From Deltaproteobacteria bacterium (lineage in GTDB: Bacteria > Desulfobacterota > Syntrophobacteria > Syntrophobacterales > Syntrophobacteraceae), in assembly GCA_012517315.1 (NCBI GenBank), contig JAAYVE010000059.1, forward strand, positions 1 to 64,000: DNA of 64,000 bases, in the 5' to 3' direction. Under the pieces are notes generated by a model. That model was not told the origin of the DNA, searched no databases, and saw nothing but the letters and a program-made list of their open reading frames with translations. Positions 54,364 through 63,818 of the stretch are shown in pieces. The number at the start of each line of letters is the position of its first letter. Position 1 is the stretch's first letter. The position numbers and the translations under genes were made by a program.

Positions 54364-55572
54364 ATGCATCCTCTCACCGCGGAAACGCCGACGATGGCCG
54401 ACAGTCGCCTCTACACGCCTGTTTTCTTCGCCATGGCCCTTGCCAATTTTTGCATTCTATCCGGCTTCGGGGCCTTTTTCATGTTTCCCCTCTACCTGGT
54501 CAACGCCGGGGGCAGTGAGTCGGACGTCGGCATCGTCATGGGTGCCTCCGCCCTTGCATCGGTCCTGTTCCGTCCGTGGATCTCCCAAATGGTGGACCGG
54601 ATGGGAAGAAAAAGGTGTTACAGCGTCGGGTTGATGATGATGGTTGTGGCGCCCCTGGCTTACCTCTTCCTCAATGGTGACGTGGAGCAGGTTTTCGCGC
54701 CGCTTGTGGCCGTAAGAATCTTCCATGGGGCCGGGTTTGCGGTGTGCATCACGGCGGCTTTCACCTACGTGGCGGACATCGTTCCCAAGAACCGCCTCAA
54801 CGAGGGAATCGGCATTTTCGGGGTTTCCGGACTTACCGGTGCCGCCATTGGTCCCGCCCTGGCCGAGATCATCATTCGTCAGTGGGACTTCGAAACCCTG
54901 TTCATCGCGGCTGGAGGCGCTGCGTTCCTGGGTTTCCTGTTTCACCTCCCGGTGCCTGAATCCTGCGGAGACGGGTGCTCGAGGGTGCAGTCCTCCACTT
55001 TCCTGGAGCTTTTCAGGCGATCCCGGGTCATGACTTCCGCCTTGTTGTCCTTGCTTTTCGGCGTCGGCCTGGCCGCTTCCAACACCTTCGTGTCCCCCTT
55101 CGCCTACGAGAGGAATCTCGGCTTCATTTCGGTTTACTACATCGCCTATTCCTCCGCTGCGGTGCTCACGAGGATTATTGGAGCCAGAATCGCCGATCGC
55201 CTGGGGGAGGATCGCGTGATTCCCTACGCCCTCGCCGTGACCGGCGGGGGACTTGTCAGCACGATTCTCGTGACGGGGAGCGGTCTTCTTGCCGTATCGG
55301 GCTTCGTGACGGGGGTGGGCCACGGCTTTCTCTATCCTTGTCTGAGCGCCCTCGCCCTCCGGGGGGAACCCGTCGGGGTCCGGGGCAGGATCACGGGAAT
55401 CTTTACGGGGAGCATCGACGCGGGAGTTTTCGGAGGGTCCGTGATTCTGGGTTACGTGGGTTCATGGGCCGGGTTTTCCGCCCTCTTCGCCGCTGCAGGG
55501 TCCGCCCTGGTGCTTGCCATGTGTTTCTTTCGGCTTCAAAGAGAACGGCTGAGAGCAGACGGAGTGATCTGA
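54364..55572 (+). CDS. Major facilitator superfamily transporter
   Basis: The 402-residue protein has about 12 membrane helices with MFS hallmarks: VDRMGRKRCYSVGLM between helices 2 and 3 and RIADRLGEDRV in the second half, and GVSGLTGAAIGPALAEI. It resembles drug/metabolite exporters of the multidrug or sugar-efflux group; the substrate cannot be told. The start is ATG 54364 or ATG 54394 (MADSRLYTPVFFAMAL). Confidence 0.88.
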   Translation: MHPLTAETPTMADSRLYTPVFFAMALANFCILSGFGAFFMFPLYLVNAGGSESDVGIVMGASALASVLFRPWISQMVDRMGRKRCYSVGLMMMVVAPLAYLFLNGDVEQVFAPLVAVRIFHGAGFAVCITAAFTYVADIVPKNRLNEGIGIFGVSGLTGAAIGPALAEIIIRQWDFETLFIAAGGAAFLGFLFHLPVPESCGDGCSRVQSSTFLELFRRSRVMTSALLSLLFGVGLAASNTFVSPFAYERNLGFISVYYIAYSSAAVLTRIIGARIADRLGEDRVIPYALAVTGGGLVSTILVTGSGLLAVSGFVTGVGHGFLYPCLSALALRGEPVGVRGRITGIFTGSIDAGVFGGSVILGYVGSWAGFSALFAAAGSALVLAMCFFRLQRERLRADGVI

Positions 55573-55647
55573 AGGGGGTGAACTCAAGTTCTTCACGCGG
55601 GGGATTGCCTGGAAGAACGGTCCTCCCCCGCAAGTTCAAAATAAGGT

Positions 55648-56028
55648 CTATTCCTTTGCGGCTCCTGCAGCGATCCATTTTTCGATGACTTGCACTTCGT
55701 TCTCCGTCACCCATGGGGGGCCGTTGATGGGCATGCGCGGCTGCTTCTCTCCCTTGATCTGGCGGACCAGCATGCTCTTGGCCGGGTCCTTCGGGACAAT
55801 GACGGGCCCGTTCTTGCTTCCCTTCATGAGGGATTCGTACTTATGAAGCGCAAGCCCGTAACTGGCCTTCACCGAACCATGACACAGAGTGCAGTTGTAC
55901 TTGCTGAAGATGGCGGAAACATCGGCGAAAGTGGGAGCGGCACCCTCCTTCTGCCCAGATGCACCGTTCAGCCCGATGAAGAGCGACAGGATAAGGACGC
56001 ATGCTGCAGCTGCAAAGATGTTTCTCAT
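55648..56028 (-). CDS. Small exported c-type cytochrome domain protein
   Basis: The 126-residue product has a signal peptide (1-25, FAAAACVLILSLFIGLNGAS) and one haem motif CTLCH at 46-50, preceded by SAIFSKYN. The rest (GLALHKYESLMKGSKNGPVI, then PKDPAKSMLVRQIKG) and the C-terminal segment GPPWVTENEVQVIEKWIAAG are typical of the monohaem cytochromes of the planctomycete-type cytochrome c family. Met in RMPINGPPW is a likely sixth ligand. The start ATG 56028 follows AGGAG. It is a periplasmic electron carrier or a haem-binding accessory; no partner is next to it. Confidence 0.87.
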   Translation of the reverse strand: MRNIFAAAACVLILSLFIGLNGASGQKEGAAPTFADVSAIFSKYNCTLCHGSVKASYGLALHKYESLMKGSKNGPVIVPKDPAKSMLVRQIKGEKQPRMPINGPPWVTENEVQVIEKWIAAGAAKE

Positions 56029-56249
56029 GAGTAGTCTCCTTTTTTCTCGTTGAGGGGTATTTTTTCCCAACCGACCTGGAACCGTCTTCACGATGCCGGC
56101 AAAAGTCGAGACCCACCTGCCGCAGTCCCCTTCCCCCATGATGAAGGGGCACGCACGGAACCTGCCTATGGACAGCCACGGACAACCGACCATCCAAATG
56201 GGCATCCGCGGCACGCATGAGCGCGTTTTCGCAGCTTCTCTTGCAGTCC

Positions 56250-56930
56250 TCAGTACCTAGAAAGCACCTTCAGGAGCCTTTGAGCCCCCTTTGGAGGTTT
56301 CACCCTCCCGGAGAGAATTTCCTCCGGGTTGACACTGCGACCGTAGTAGGCGGCGTTGGTGTCGTTCCTTGCTCCGATGACCGTTCCCTCGAGGGAAACC
56401 CCGGCAAAAATCCCCTGACTGCGGCTGTAGGTGTAAACCGCCGCCATCGGCATCACCCCGGCTGAGGCCGTGCGCCCCACCGGGCCCGCCGCCACACTCA
56501 AATCGGCCCCAAGTGAAACGTTCCCCCCCTGGGAAAAGGCTTTCACCGCATTGTCCGTGTTGAGCACGATGACGAATTCCGTCACCTGGGCTCCCACCTG
56601 GAGGCCGAAACCCGCCCCCCCCGTTCCGATGGCCGATGGACCGCTCCATCCTTTCCCCCGGCGCGCCACCACGATGCCGGTCCCTCCCCTTGCACTCAGG
56701 ATGAAACCTGCCTTGGTGACGGTGAGGATGGCAAGCCCTTTGGCCTGCCGGAAAACGGCAGGAGGAATATCCGTCTCTGGAAGGCTTCTGAACCGCTGGA
56801 GAATGGTCACGGCCTGGTCCACGTCGTCCTGCATGCCGGCTTCCGCGGGGAGGGGGAAGGCGAAGCATTGCATGAACATGACTGCGACCACCAAAATGAG
56901 GCATTCCCTCCATCGTGCAACCGGCGTCAT
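56250..56930 (-). CDS. YSC84/SYLF-domain exported lipid-binding protein, second copy
   Basis: A 226-residue protein starting MTPVARWRECLIL at 56930 behind AAAGGAG. It has a signal peptide (1-31, LVVAVMFMQCFAFPLPAEAG) and a SYLF domain (ARGGTGIVVARRGKGWSGPS, AIGTGGAGFGLQVGAQVTEF, VIVLNTDNAVKAFSQGGNVS, LGADLSVAAGPVGRTASAGV). It is closer to the classical Ysc84 family than the copy at 7406-7966, which shares the same fold but little sequence. It likely binds envelope lipids; its role is unknown. Confidence 0.9.
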   Translation of the reverse strand: MTPVARWRECLILVVAVMFMQCFAFPLPAEAGMQDDVDQAVTILQRFRSLPETDIPPAVFRQAKGLAILTVTKAGFILSARGGTGIVVARRGKGWSGPSAIGTGGAGFGLQVGAQVTEFVIVLNTDNAVKAFSQGGNVSLGADLSVAAGPVGRTASAGVMPMAAVYTYSRSQGIFAGVSLEGTVIGARNDTNAAYYGRSVNPEEILSGRVKPPKGAQRLLKVLSRY

Positions 56931-56972
56931 CACTGGCTCCTTTCCTTCAGAAAAATGAGACAGTTTCAAGAG

Positions 56973-57176
56973 TTAGGGAAGGTTGACGACTCGGATGGGC
57001 CTGGGGGGCAAGGTGAGATCCCAGAGACTCCACCAGGTTTCGTTGAGTTCCTCCAGCCGGACGGTTCCTTGTTGAAGGCGGTCGGCAAGGGAAACGAGCT
57101 GATCGTCGTAGAGATCCCGCGGGTCTATTTCCATCCAGTCTCCAGGGTACATCTCCAGCTCAATTCTTACCTTCAT
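56973..57176 (-). CDS. Small conserved-looking protein of unknown function
   Basis: A 67-residue protein beginning MKVRIELEMYPGDWMEIDPR at 57176 behind GGAG, acidic in its middle (DDQLVSLADRLQQGTVRLEE) and ending WSLWDLTLPPRPIRVVNLP. The longer open frame upstream is low complexity. It lies 176 bp downstream of the membrane-effector gene on the same strand and may or may not belong to that operon. No domain was recognised; no signal peptide or membrane helix. Confidence 0.55.
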   Translation of the reverse strand: MKVRIELEMYPGDWMEIDPRDLYDDQLVSLADRLQQGTVRLEELNETWWSLWDLTLPPRPIRVVNLP

Positions 57177-57351
57177 TCCTGACTCCACCCCATGCGATGC
57201 CCTTTTTTCCTGCAGATCCGACCCCATTCTCTGCCCACACAATAATACATTTTTCACGGGAAAGCGAGGTGACTTGGCGTGGGATGGTGCGTACAGGTGC
57301 AACGGAGCCGGGGAGTCGACCTCGACGGTGGGGGGAAGAGCATGGCCGGCT

Positions 57352-58296
57352 TCACGCCTCAGCTTTCTCCTCACTCCACTTGACGAGCCATCCTTCGTTT
57401 TCCGTTGATATGGCGTGTTCACAGTCGTCCACGAACCTGGCCACGGACTCCGGGGTGTACCGGTCCGGGTTGACGAGCCACTCGTCCCGCAGGGCCGTGA
57501 GCCTGTCGGCGGTGCCGAAGTAGATCATGGCCTCGTGGTCATATCGCGATGCGGCCAGGTGTGCGGTGACCGCCGCACCCGCCGTGGTCACGACGGCCAC
57601 CCAGGGTCCGATGTGCGCGAGTTTGGCGAAGCCGGTGGCTTCAGATGCCCCTGCAGCGGCACCCAGGGCGGTGGCAAACATTCCGAGCCAGAATTCGACG
57701 TTGTGGAGCCGCCCGGCGGCGATTGCCCTCTCCAATCCTCTAGGGCGGTAATAGTTTTCCACCTGGTTGTTCACCCGGCTTTTCACGTAACCGTCGATGT
57801 CGAGGGTCAAGGGGCGCGACTTTTGAGGGGGCACCACAGAGGCGGCATGGATCCAGAGGTCCCGCACTTTTTCCTTCACATCATGGCACGCCTTAACGAG
57901 TTGGGAGGGGGAGACCTGCGGACCGTACGGCGGCGCGCCCACGAGGTACCTGTAGATGGTCTCCTTGAGCGCCTCCGAAGCGGAACGGGCCCGCACCCAC
58001 GACCTCACCTGGTCCTTGGACGCTTTGACGCGCAACACATAGGGGACGACAGCCAGGATCACGGCTCCCGCAAGGGCGACGACAGGCCGTAGCCAGGAGA
58101 ACTCTCCGTCGGAAGCCGGCAGCACCGCCGCAAAAGTCTCCAGAAATGCCCCCAGCACCCCGGCCACCGCCGCCCGGTTGCGCCACTTCATCAAATGCGC
58201 CTTGAGGCGATTGGCCGTCTCGGACCAGGTGGCCTGGTCCCGCCACGCCGATTCCACGATCTCCTTTGATCCGCTGACCGCAGCTGTGTGATTCAT
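57352..58296 (-). CDS. Four-helix membrane protein, two SLATT/DUF4231-like units
   Basis: The 314-residue protein carries two copies of a unit made of a helical segment and a pair of membrane helices: TM1 41-60 and TM2 69-88, then TM3 199-218 and TM4 229-250. Each is followed by a charged helix of the SLATT/DUF4231 type (SASEALKETIYRYLVG after the first, YFGTADRLTALRDEW after the second). SLATT proteins are known as pore-forming effectors in NTP- or nucleotide-signalled conflict systems. The start MNHTAAVSGSKEI at 58296 follows GAGGAG and overlaps the stop of the TIR-TPR gene by four bases (ATGA). It is therefore co-translated with it, and a membrane-disrupting effector role is inferred. Confidence 0.8.
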   Translation of the reverse strand: MNHTAAVSGSKEIVESAWRDQATWSETANRLKAHLMKWRNRAAVAGVLGAFLETFAAVLPASDGEFSWLRPVVALAGAVILAVVPYVLRVKASKDQVRSWVRARSASEALKETIYRYLVGAPPYGPQVSPSQLVKACHDVKEKVRDLWIHAASVVPPQKSRPLTLDIDGYVKSRVNNQVENYYRPRGLERAIAAGRLHNVEFWLGMFATALGAAAGASEATGFAKLAHIGPWVAVVTTAGAAVTAHLAASRYDHEAMIYFGTADRLTALRDEWLVNPDRYTPESVARFVDDCEHAISTENEGWLVKWSEEKAEA

Positions 58297-59624
58297 GATG
58301 CACTCCTCAGGGCGGCCCGCCACTTCAGGAAAACGGCCGGTTCGATGTTGAGCCACTTCTGGAGGCGCTCCAGCCCGTCCACGATCCGCTGCAACTCGTC
58401 GGGGGAGGGTTCGAGAGCGGCGATTTCCGACAGGTGCTGCAGCGCACGTGGTTCGTCGTCGAGGACGATGGATGCGGTTGCCCGGGTGGCACAGGTCCAG
58501 ATGTTCTGCTCGGATAGGCGGTCGATGATTTCCCGGGCCCTGCGATAAGCGCCTCTCGCTTCTTCATGCTTCCCGAGGCGCAAAAGCGTCTGGCCGAGGA
58601 CGTCCGCCAGGTAATAGGAGTGGGGGTTGTGTTCCAGGGCGGTCCGATAGGTTTCCGCAGCGCCCTCGAAGTCGTCTCGTTCGCGCTGAAGGCGGGCCTT
58701 GAGGGCGGCGCACTCCGCGTTGTGGCTGAAGGCGTCCGGGTCCAGCTGGGCGATGCGGGCGATCACCCGGGCCGCGTCATCCGGTCTTCGACCGTCGAGA
58801 TACGCGAGTCCCAGGGCCCGGAGGAGGAAGATATCCCGGGGTGCGAACTCCAAAGCCAGAGCAAACTCCTGCGCCGCCCGATCGGGCCGCTTGGCCGCCT
58901 GGTAGGCGTTGCCCAGCCGCCGGTGGAGGCGCAGGTCGAGGGGAAGGGGGCGATCGTCGCGAGTACGGCCGAAAGTCAGGTTGAGCCAGTCGTGGAGATG
59001 CTCCACTTCGGACATGCGGTTTTCGGCCCCGAGCCTGTCCAGGCGTTCGCACCACTCCTGGATCGCCGCTTCGGTGGGAAGCAGGGGAGCATCCCGCAGT
59101 GCCTCCTCCACCCTTTCCAGGTATGTGTCGATGGCAGGTTCGAGCATCTTTCCCGCCCTGACCAGCTGGCTCTTCTGCATCCGGGGGGCGAAATCCTCGA
59201 TGAGGTCGCTAAGAAAGCGCTCGATCCCGGAACGCCCGTCTCCCTCGACCCCCTGGATCCCCGCGAAGGGCGACGGCACTTGGCTTCCGGTCAACTTGAA
59301 GACCAGCGGACGTACTTTGCGGCTGTCGGTGTCTGCGGACGCAATGCCCGCGCCGTAAACCGCGCCTGCCTCCCACAGCACCCAGGGCCTCTGGGTGGAG
59401 CTGGGGGTGAGGAGGATGACGGCGACATTGGCGGAACGCACCCGCTCCACGATCCAGCGAAACCACTCCTCGCCGGGTTTGATGCCCCCGTCCAGTTCTT
59501 TCTTGGTGGAGTAGCTGGTGGTGACCAGGTCACCGAAGATCTTTTCCAGGGCCTCGCTCAGGGCGTGTGCGATCTCCGCGTCGGCGTGGGTGTGACTGAT
59601 GAAAACCTCGCCGATTCTCTCCAA
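58293..59624 (-). CDS. TIR domain / TPR-repeat protein
   Basis: The 443-residue protein has an N-terminal TIR domain (1-145): EVFISHTHADAEIAHALSE, STKKELDGGIKPGEEWFRWI, VAVILLTPSSTQRPWVLWEA. Glu85 in the WVLWEAG motif is the position of the NAD-cleaving glutamate. From about 190 to the end are tetratricopeptide repeats (for example NAYQAAKRPDRAAQEFALAL and YRTALEHNPHSYYLADVLGQ). The start is TTG at 59624 behind AGGAGGGAGAACC, lying in the 15-base gap after the STAND gene. The stop overlaps the next start (ATGA). TIR proteins in defence either destroy NAD+ or make signalling nucleotides from it; which applies here is unknown. Confidence 0.9.
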   Translation of the reverse strand: MERIGEVFISHTHADAEIAHALSEALEKIFGDLVTTSYSTKKELDGGIKPGEEWFRWIVERVRSANVAVILLTPSSTQRPWVLWEAGAVYGAGIASADTDSRKVRPLVFKLTGSQVPSPFAGIQGVEGDGRSGIERFLSDLIEDFAPRMQKSQLVRAGKMLEPAIDTYLERVEEALRDAPLLPTEAAIQEWCERLDRLGAENRMSEVEHLHDWLNLTFGRTRDDRPLPLDLRLHRRLGNAYQAAKRPDRAAQEFALALEFAPRDIFLLRALGLAYLDGRRPDDAARVIARIAQLDPDAFSHNAECAALKARLQRERDDFEGAAETYRTALEHNPHSYYLADVLGQTLLRLGKHEEARGAYRRAREIIDRLSEQNIWTCATRATASIVLDDEPRALQHLSEIAALEPSPDELQRIVDGLERLQKWLNIEPAVFLKWRAALRSAS

Positions 59625-59639
59625 GGTTCTCCCTCCTCT

Positions 59640-62600
59640 CTATGGACCTTGGGAAGGTCCAGACCTGCCGTCCATGAGCAATGGTGCGGGGACGTCCCCG
59701 GGAATGGGGCGATCCGGGCAGACTACCCGGTACCGATCATCGTCGCGCACGGCCGCGTGCCACTCCCGCCAGGTGAGGTTTCTCAGGAGAAGGCGGCAGA
59801 TGCAGGCAGTGGTGTCCATGTCCCAGATGTGGAATCTCCCCCGGGCGTCGCCCGCAGCGAGATACCGGCCATCGGGAGTCACGGCCAGAGCATGCATCTC
59901 CGTTCCCGGCTGCCTCAAAACCAAGGGATTTGAATTTTCGCTTTCCTCCAGGTCCCACAGCCGCAACGCCCCGTCCTGGCCTACGGCGGCGACTTTCTCA
60001 TCGCCCACAGGCACGAACAGGACGCTGTTTACCAGTCCCTGGGCACCCCGCAGGGCCCGGCTGCCGCCGATACTTCGGAAGCCCTCCCCAGCCTTGAAAT
60101 CCCAACAACGGACCATGCCATGATCGCCGCCTGCAGCGAACTTGGTCCCGTCCGGGCTGAAGGCAACGCTGCGAACGGGAGAGACCCTGCGGGGCACGCC
60201 GCCGGATTCCCCCCCCGCATGGCGAATGGAGCCGGCGATGCACGGGCCCGCGCCACAGCTTCCACTTGAAGGGGAAGGGCAGTCTTTTCTCTCCAGATCG
60301 AGCAGATGGATTTCTCCATAAGGTTCCGTGCCTGTTGCAGGCGACTCGACAGAGGTCCCGACCAGCAACCACCTTCCCTCCGGGTGAAAGGAGAGGGCCC
60401 TGATCCTTCCCGAAAATTGACAGAAGCCGGAAACAGAACCTGTCATGGAAGAACTCTCCGAGGGGGTTGTCAGGTCCCAGAAAACGACCCGACCCATTGC
60501 ATCTCCCGATGCAAGGTCGAATCGTGAGTCCGGGGGACCGTCTCCCGGTCGGAACCGGACAGACCAAAGACCTCCGGCATGGGGGGACTTTTCGTCTTCA
60601 TGCCCGAGTGGGCGGTCATATCCGGGGTTCTCGAGATCGAGGAGTTGAACCCTGTTGTTCCGCAAGGCAACAGCCATCAGGGAACCCTTCACATCCAGTG
60701 CCCTGATGCTGTGCATGAACCCTTCTCCACCCAGCGTTTTGAAGTAAGCGTTCCCTTTGAAGGCAAGAGGCGGACTTTCGATCTCCCAAGTGCGGATTTC
60801 CCCGCGGTTGCTGGTGGTGATCAAGCCAAAGGTGGGATGAAAGGCCACAGCGTACGAATAGGCCGTCCCGGCCCAATCCTCGGTGACGTAGTTCTTCCGC
60901 CGGCCCGCCATGTCCCACAACCGCAATCCTGCATTGCCGTCGAGCCCCACAAGGACCCCTTTGTCCGGGCTGAAAGCAGCGTCGCGCTCCGTGGTTTCGT
61001 TTGCGGGAACACAGGAAACCGCGGTCACGCCTCCGGTCATTCCCCTTAAAAACCGGACCGGAACCACAAAACCATCCACCCACGTGGCATTCTCCTTGTC
61101 CTCCTGGAAGGGATCCAGGGGTCGCCCTCTCCGAAATTCCGGGTTCCGGAGATCCAGCAGCATGACCGTTCCCTGGGAACCTCCGGTGATCAACCACTGA
61201 GCGGCAGGGTCGAAGCTCGCACTCAGCCACTCCTCACCGGTGGGGTTGTCGCTCTGCTGGCGCATTCCCCGCAAAAGGCGCTGGCGCGATATGCTCTGGT
61301 CATCGGGCAGGACCAGGTAGGGGAGAGAGGAACCGTCGAGCGGCCGCCGCATGATGAGCCCTCCCGCGACATCCGTTCCCCCACGGTGGACGGTGGTCAG
61401 CCAGGGAGTCGCGTCGTCGGAGAGGGCCAACGCCACGATTTTTCTGTATTTTCTCTGGACTTTCAGCCAGCCCTCTAGGGGCCACCCTGCTTCGAAGGCG
61501 GGAAAGCAGTGTTGGAGAACAGGGGATCCCTGGGCCAAGTCGAAAAGGCGGACACCTCCCCATTCATCCCCCACGAGCACGCGGCTGCCCTTGAACGCGA
61601 CGGAGGAAACGGCCACGGTTCCTCGGGGATCCTCACAGGACACGGATCCGGGAGGGATGATCCCCAAAAGGCGGTGATCTTCCGAGCCCACATGGCAGAC
61701 GGCCAGCGATCCGTCGGTGAGAAATGCGGCCAGGTATTCTCCCTCCTGCCCGATCACCGGCGCCCGCTCCATGAGAACCGCACCATCCGGAAGGCTCAGA
61801 CCCCCCAGGACTCGACAGTCGGCGTCGACGATGCGGATCGCTTTTCCAAGGGGGTCCAGCACGGCGGAATGTTCGCCGCCGGGAAAAGGGACCTGGATCG
61901 AATTCTCGCAGGCTTCGTTCATTTGGAACCGATTCCCCGCCAGGTCGATGTGTGTAATCCGCCACCCCTTTTCGTGTTTCACCGGCACATGGACAACCGA
62001 TGCGCATTGCGACAGGAAGGCGGGCCTTCCCTGGAGCAGTTCCAGAGGGAGTGTCCTGGAGAACGGGTATGCTTCCAGGGTCGTCCATATGGCCCGATCC
62101 ACCTCGATGCTCGATAACGGGGGAACCAGCAGCCCGGACACTAGGGGCATCCGGCGGATCCACTGATTTGCCGCCTTTTCGCGGTATTTCCCGGCGAGAA
62201 CGGCAAGGAGCAATGCCGTGTCGTGATTTTGGTTGGTGTAGCGCTGCTGCATGGCGAGCCCCTGGAGTCTTCTTGCGGTGTTCTCCGTCTGTTGGCCCTG
62301 CCACAACTGGTAAAGGGCCAGGCTGAGGAGGGCGAAGATGACCAGGAGCCCCAGGGGGATCCGGACGGCCCGCTTCCAGGTTTGATTTCTGCAAAAGGCG
62401 AGGTACTTTCTCTCCCATTCGGAACGGGGTCCAACCTTCGATCGCCCCAACAAACCCGTGTCGTGATCGCGCCAGATCCTCCAGGGGAGTGCCGGGAAGT
62501 CCGCGGGTTCACCCAGCTGCCCCCATCGTCTCGCCTGCCTCTCGAATGGGGCCAGGTTCCTTTCGTACCATTCCTGGTTGCTCCTTAGGACCAGAAAGAC

Positions 62601-63818
62601 CAGGCGGTCATGGGCCAGTTCATACCATTTGGAGTTTCCCCTCAGGCTGGCGCGGAGGATATGCTCTGCCTCGAGATATCTCTGGAGAAGAGTGAGTTCG
62701 GAATCGGGATCAGGATCCGCGAGAGTTACCCGGCGGGTCCGCCCGTCCTGAATCAGTTCCTCTTCAACCCAATCCCGGATTTCCCGTTCGCCCAGCGCTA
62801 CGGTCTTGGGAGCCTCCTGGATCCGCAAATCGTAGTATTGCATCAGGGCGGCGTCTACAGGCGACAGGCCGGCTACCCCCCCGACCTCGCCAAAGGCTTC
62901 CCTGGACACGGTTTCCAGCTTGAGGCGCTGCACGCGATCCCAGAGCTGGGTACACACGAGCTGCAAGTGCAAGGGGTCGATCAGGGGGACGTCGCTGAGA
63001 TCTTCGAACTCCAACGCCCCGTCTTCTTCGACGTCGACATTGGATTGCCCCCTCTCCCCGGTGCGGCCCAAGTCTGCCAGGATCGCCTTTACCACTTGGG
63101 GTTCATAAGGGATGTTCAGGCGTTCCAGTGGTCCGATGACGGCCTTTTCTCCGTCGTTTCTGCTCAAGAAGTCCAGATGGTACCTTGCGGCAAAGTGGTT
63201 GGGCAAAAAACGGCTGTAGGCATCCAGGGCACCCACATACTCCTCCCGGATGGCGAAGAGGGCCCAGATTTGCTTGTCCTGCAGAGCTGTACCCAGCTCG
63301 CTGAAGAAACTGAGCCGCCCCCTTCGGTCATGAGGGGAAAGGGTGAACAGCTCCTCGAACTGGTCGAAGAGAAGAAGAAGCCTCTCTTCACCACGCCGCA
63401 GGGCCGAGCGATGTGCAAAATAGGTGTTGAGAGGGATGGCTTCGAGGCCGTCCATCGGGCCCGCATCCGCAGATTCACCCTCCCCCTTCCGCAACGCCGT
63501 CTCCAGGGAATGGATGACACTGTAGACGTAGCGATTGGATTCCGGTCGGTGAGTGGTGTGCGCCGGAAGAGGGTGCCCCACGTGAACGGGAGGCAGAACC
63601 CTGAATTCGTCCTTCCGCATTCTGGGGATGAGACCCGCCCTGATGAGGGACGTCTTCCCGGCGCCGGAAGGGGAGTGGAGCAGCACGATACGCTCGGTGC
63701 GGAGCATGCCCCGCAGGGTTTCCACGTCCTTTTCCCGCCCGAAGAAGTTGTCCGAGTCTTCCTCCAGGAACGGAGCGGGGCCTATGTAGGGCCGCATGCT
63801 GGAGAAGTCCGTGCTCAT
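59640..63818 (-). CDS. STAND-type NTPase with membrane helix and WD40 propeller
   Basis: This 1392-residue protein has an N-terminal nucleotide-binding domain: YIGPAPFLEEDSDNFFGREK, Walker A HSPSGAGKTS (48-57) and Walker B-like RLLLLFDQFEELF (147-159), the pattern of the nSTAND1 group. A helical region with WYERN and a single membrane helix follow (about 483-505, LGLLVIFALLSLALYQLW). The C-terminal half is a WD40-type propeller (SVAFSPDGTKFAAGGDHGMV, RCWDFKAGEG, ALAVTPDGRYLAAGDARG, RFHIWDMD). STAND proteins are inactive until a ligand is sensed, then oligomerise and trigger partners. The propeller is the likely sensor. Its start overlaps the end of the upstream gene (ATGA at 63815-63818); the TIR gene follows after 15 bp. 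Confidence 0.9.
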   Translation of the reverse strand: MSTDFSSMRPYIGPAPFLEEDSDNFFGREKDVETLRGMLRTERIVLLHSPSGAGKTSLIRAGLIPRMRKDEFRVLPPVHVGHPLPAHTTHRPESNRYVYSVIHSLETALRKGEGESADAGPMDGLEAIPLNTYFAHRSALRRGEERLLLLFDQFEELFTLSPHDRRGRLSFFSELGTALQDKQIWALFAIREEYVGALDAYSRFLPNHFAARYHLDFLSRNDGEKAVIGPLERLNIPYEPQVVKAILADLGRTGERGQSNVDVEEDGALEFEDLSDVPLIDPLHLQLVCTQLWDRVQRLKLETVSREAFGEVGGVAGLSPVDAALMQYYDLRIQEAPKTVALGEREIRDWVEEELIQDGRTRRVTLADPDPDSELTLLQRYLEAEHILRASLRGNSKWYELAHDRLVFLVLRSNQEWYERNLAPFERQARRWGQLGEPADFPALPWRIWRDHDTGLLGRSKVGPRSEWERKYLAFCRNQTWKRAVRIPLGLLVIFALLSLALYQLWQGQQTENTARRLQGLAMQQRYTNQNHDTALLLAVLAGKYREKAANQWIRRMPLVSGLLVPPLSSIEVDRAIWTTLEAYPFSRTLPLELLQGRPAFLSQCASVVHVPVKHEKGWRITHIDLAGNRFQMNEACENSIQVPFPGGEHSAVLDPLGKAIRIVDADCRVLGGLSLPDGAVLMERAPVIGQEGEYLAAFLTDGSLAVCHVGSEDHRLLGIIPPGSVSCEDPRGTVAVSSVAFKGSRVLVGDEWGGVRLFDLAQGSPVLQHCFPAFEAGWPLEGWLKVQRKYRKIVALALSDDATPWLTTVHRGGTDVAGGLIMRRPLDGSSLPYLVLPDDQSISRQRLLRGMRQQSDNPTGEEWLSASFDPAAQWLITGGSQGTVMLLDLRNPEFRRGRPLDPFQEDKENATWVDGFVVPVRFLRGMTGGVTAVSCVPANETTERDAAFSPDKGVLVGLDGNAGLRLWDMAGRRKNYVTEDWAGTAYSYAVAFHPTFGLITTSNRGEIRTWEIESPPLAFKGNAYFKTLGGEGFMHSIRALDVKGSLMAVALRNNRVQLLDLENPGYDRPLGHEDEKSPHAGGLWSVRFRPGDGPPDSRFDLASGDAMGRVVFWDLTTPSESSSMTGSVSGFCQFSGRIRALSFHPEGRWLLVGTSVESPATGTEPYGEIHLLDLERKDCPSPSSGSCGAGPCIAGSIRHAGGESGGVPRRVSPVRSVAFSPDGTKFAAGGDHGMVRCWDFKAGEGFRSIGGSRALRGAQGLVNSVLFVPVGDEKVAAVGQDGALRLWDLEESENSNPLVLRQPGTEMHALAVTPDGRYLAAGDARGRFHIWDMDTTACICRLLLRNLTWREWHAAVRDDDRYRVVCPDRPIPGDVPAPLLMDGRSGPSQGP

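Noticed and set aside
53524-54369. Longer start for the methyltransferase at 54369
   Set aside because: The extra 72 codons are Arg/Pro-rich without family resemblance, and a GTG with GAGGAGGG fits better.
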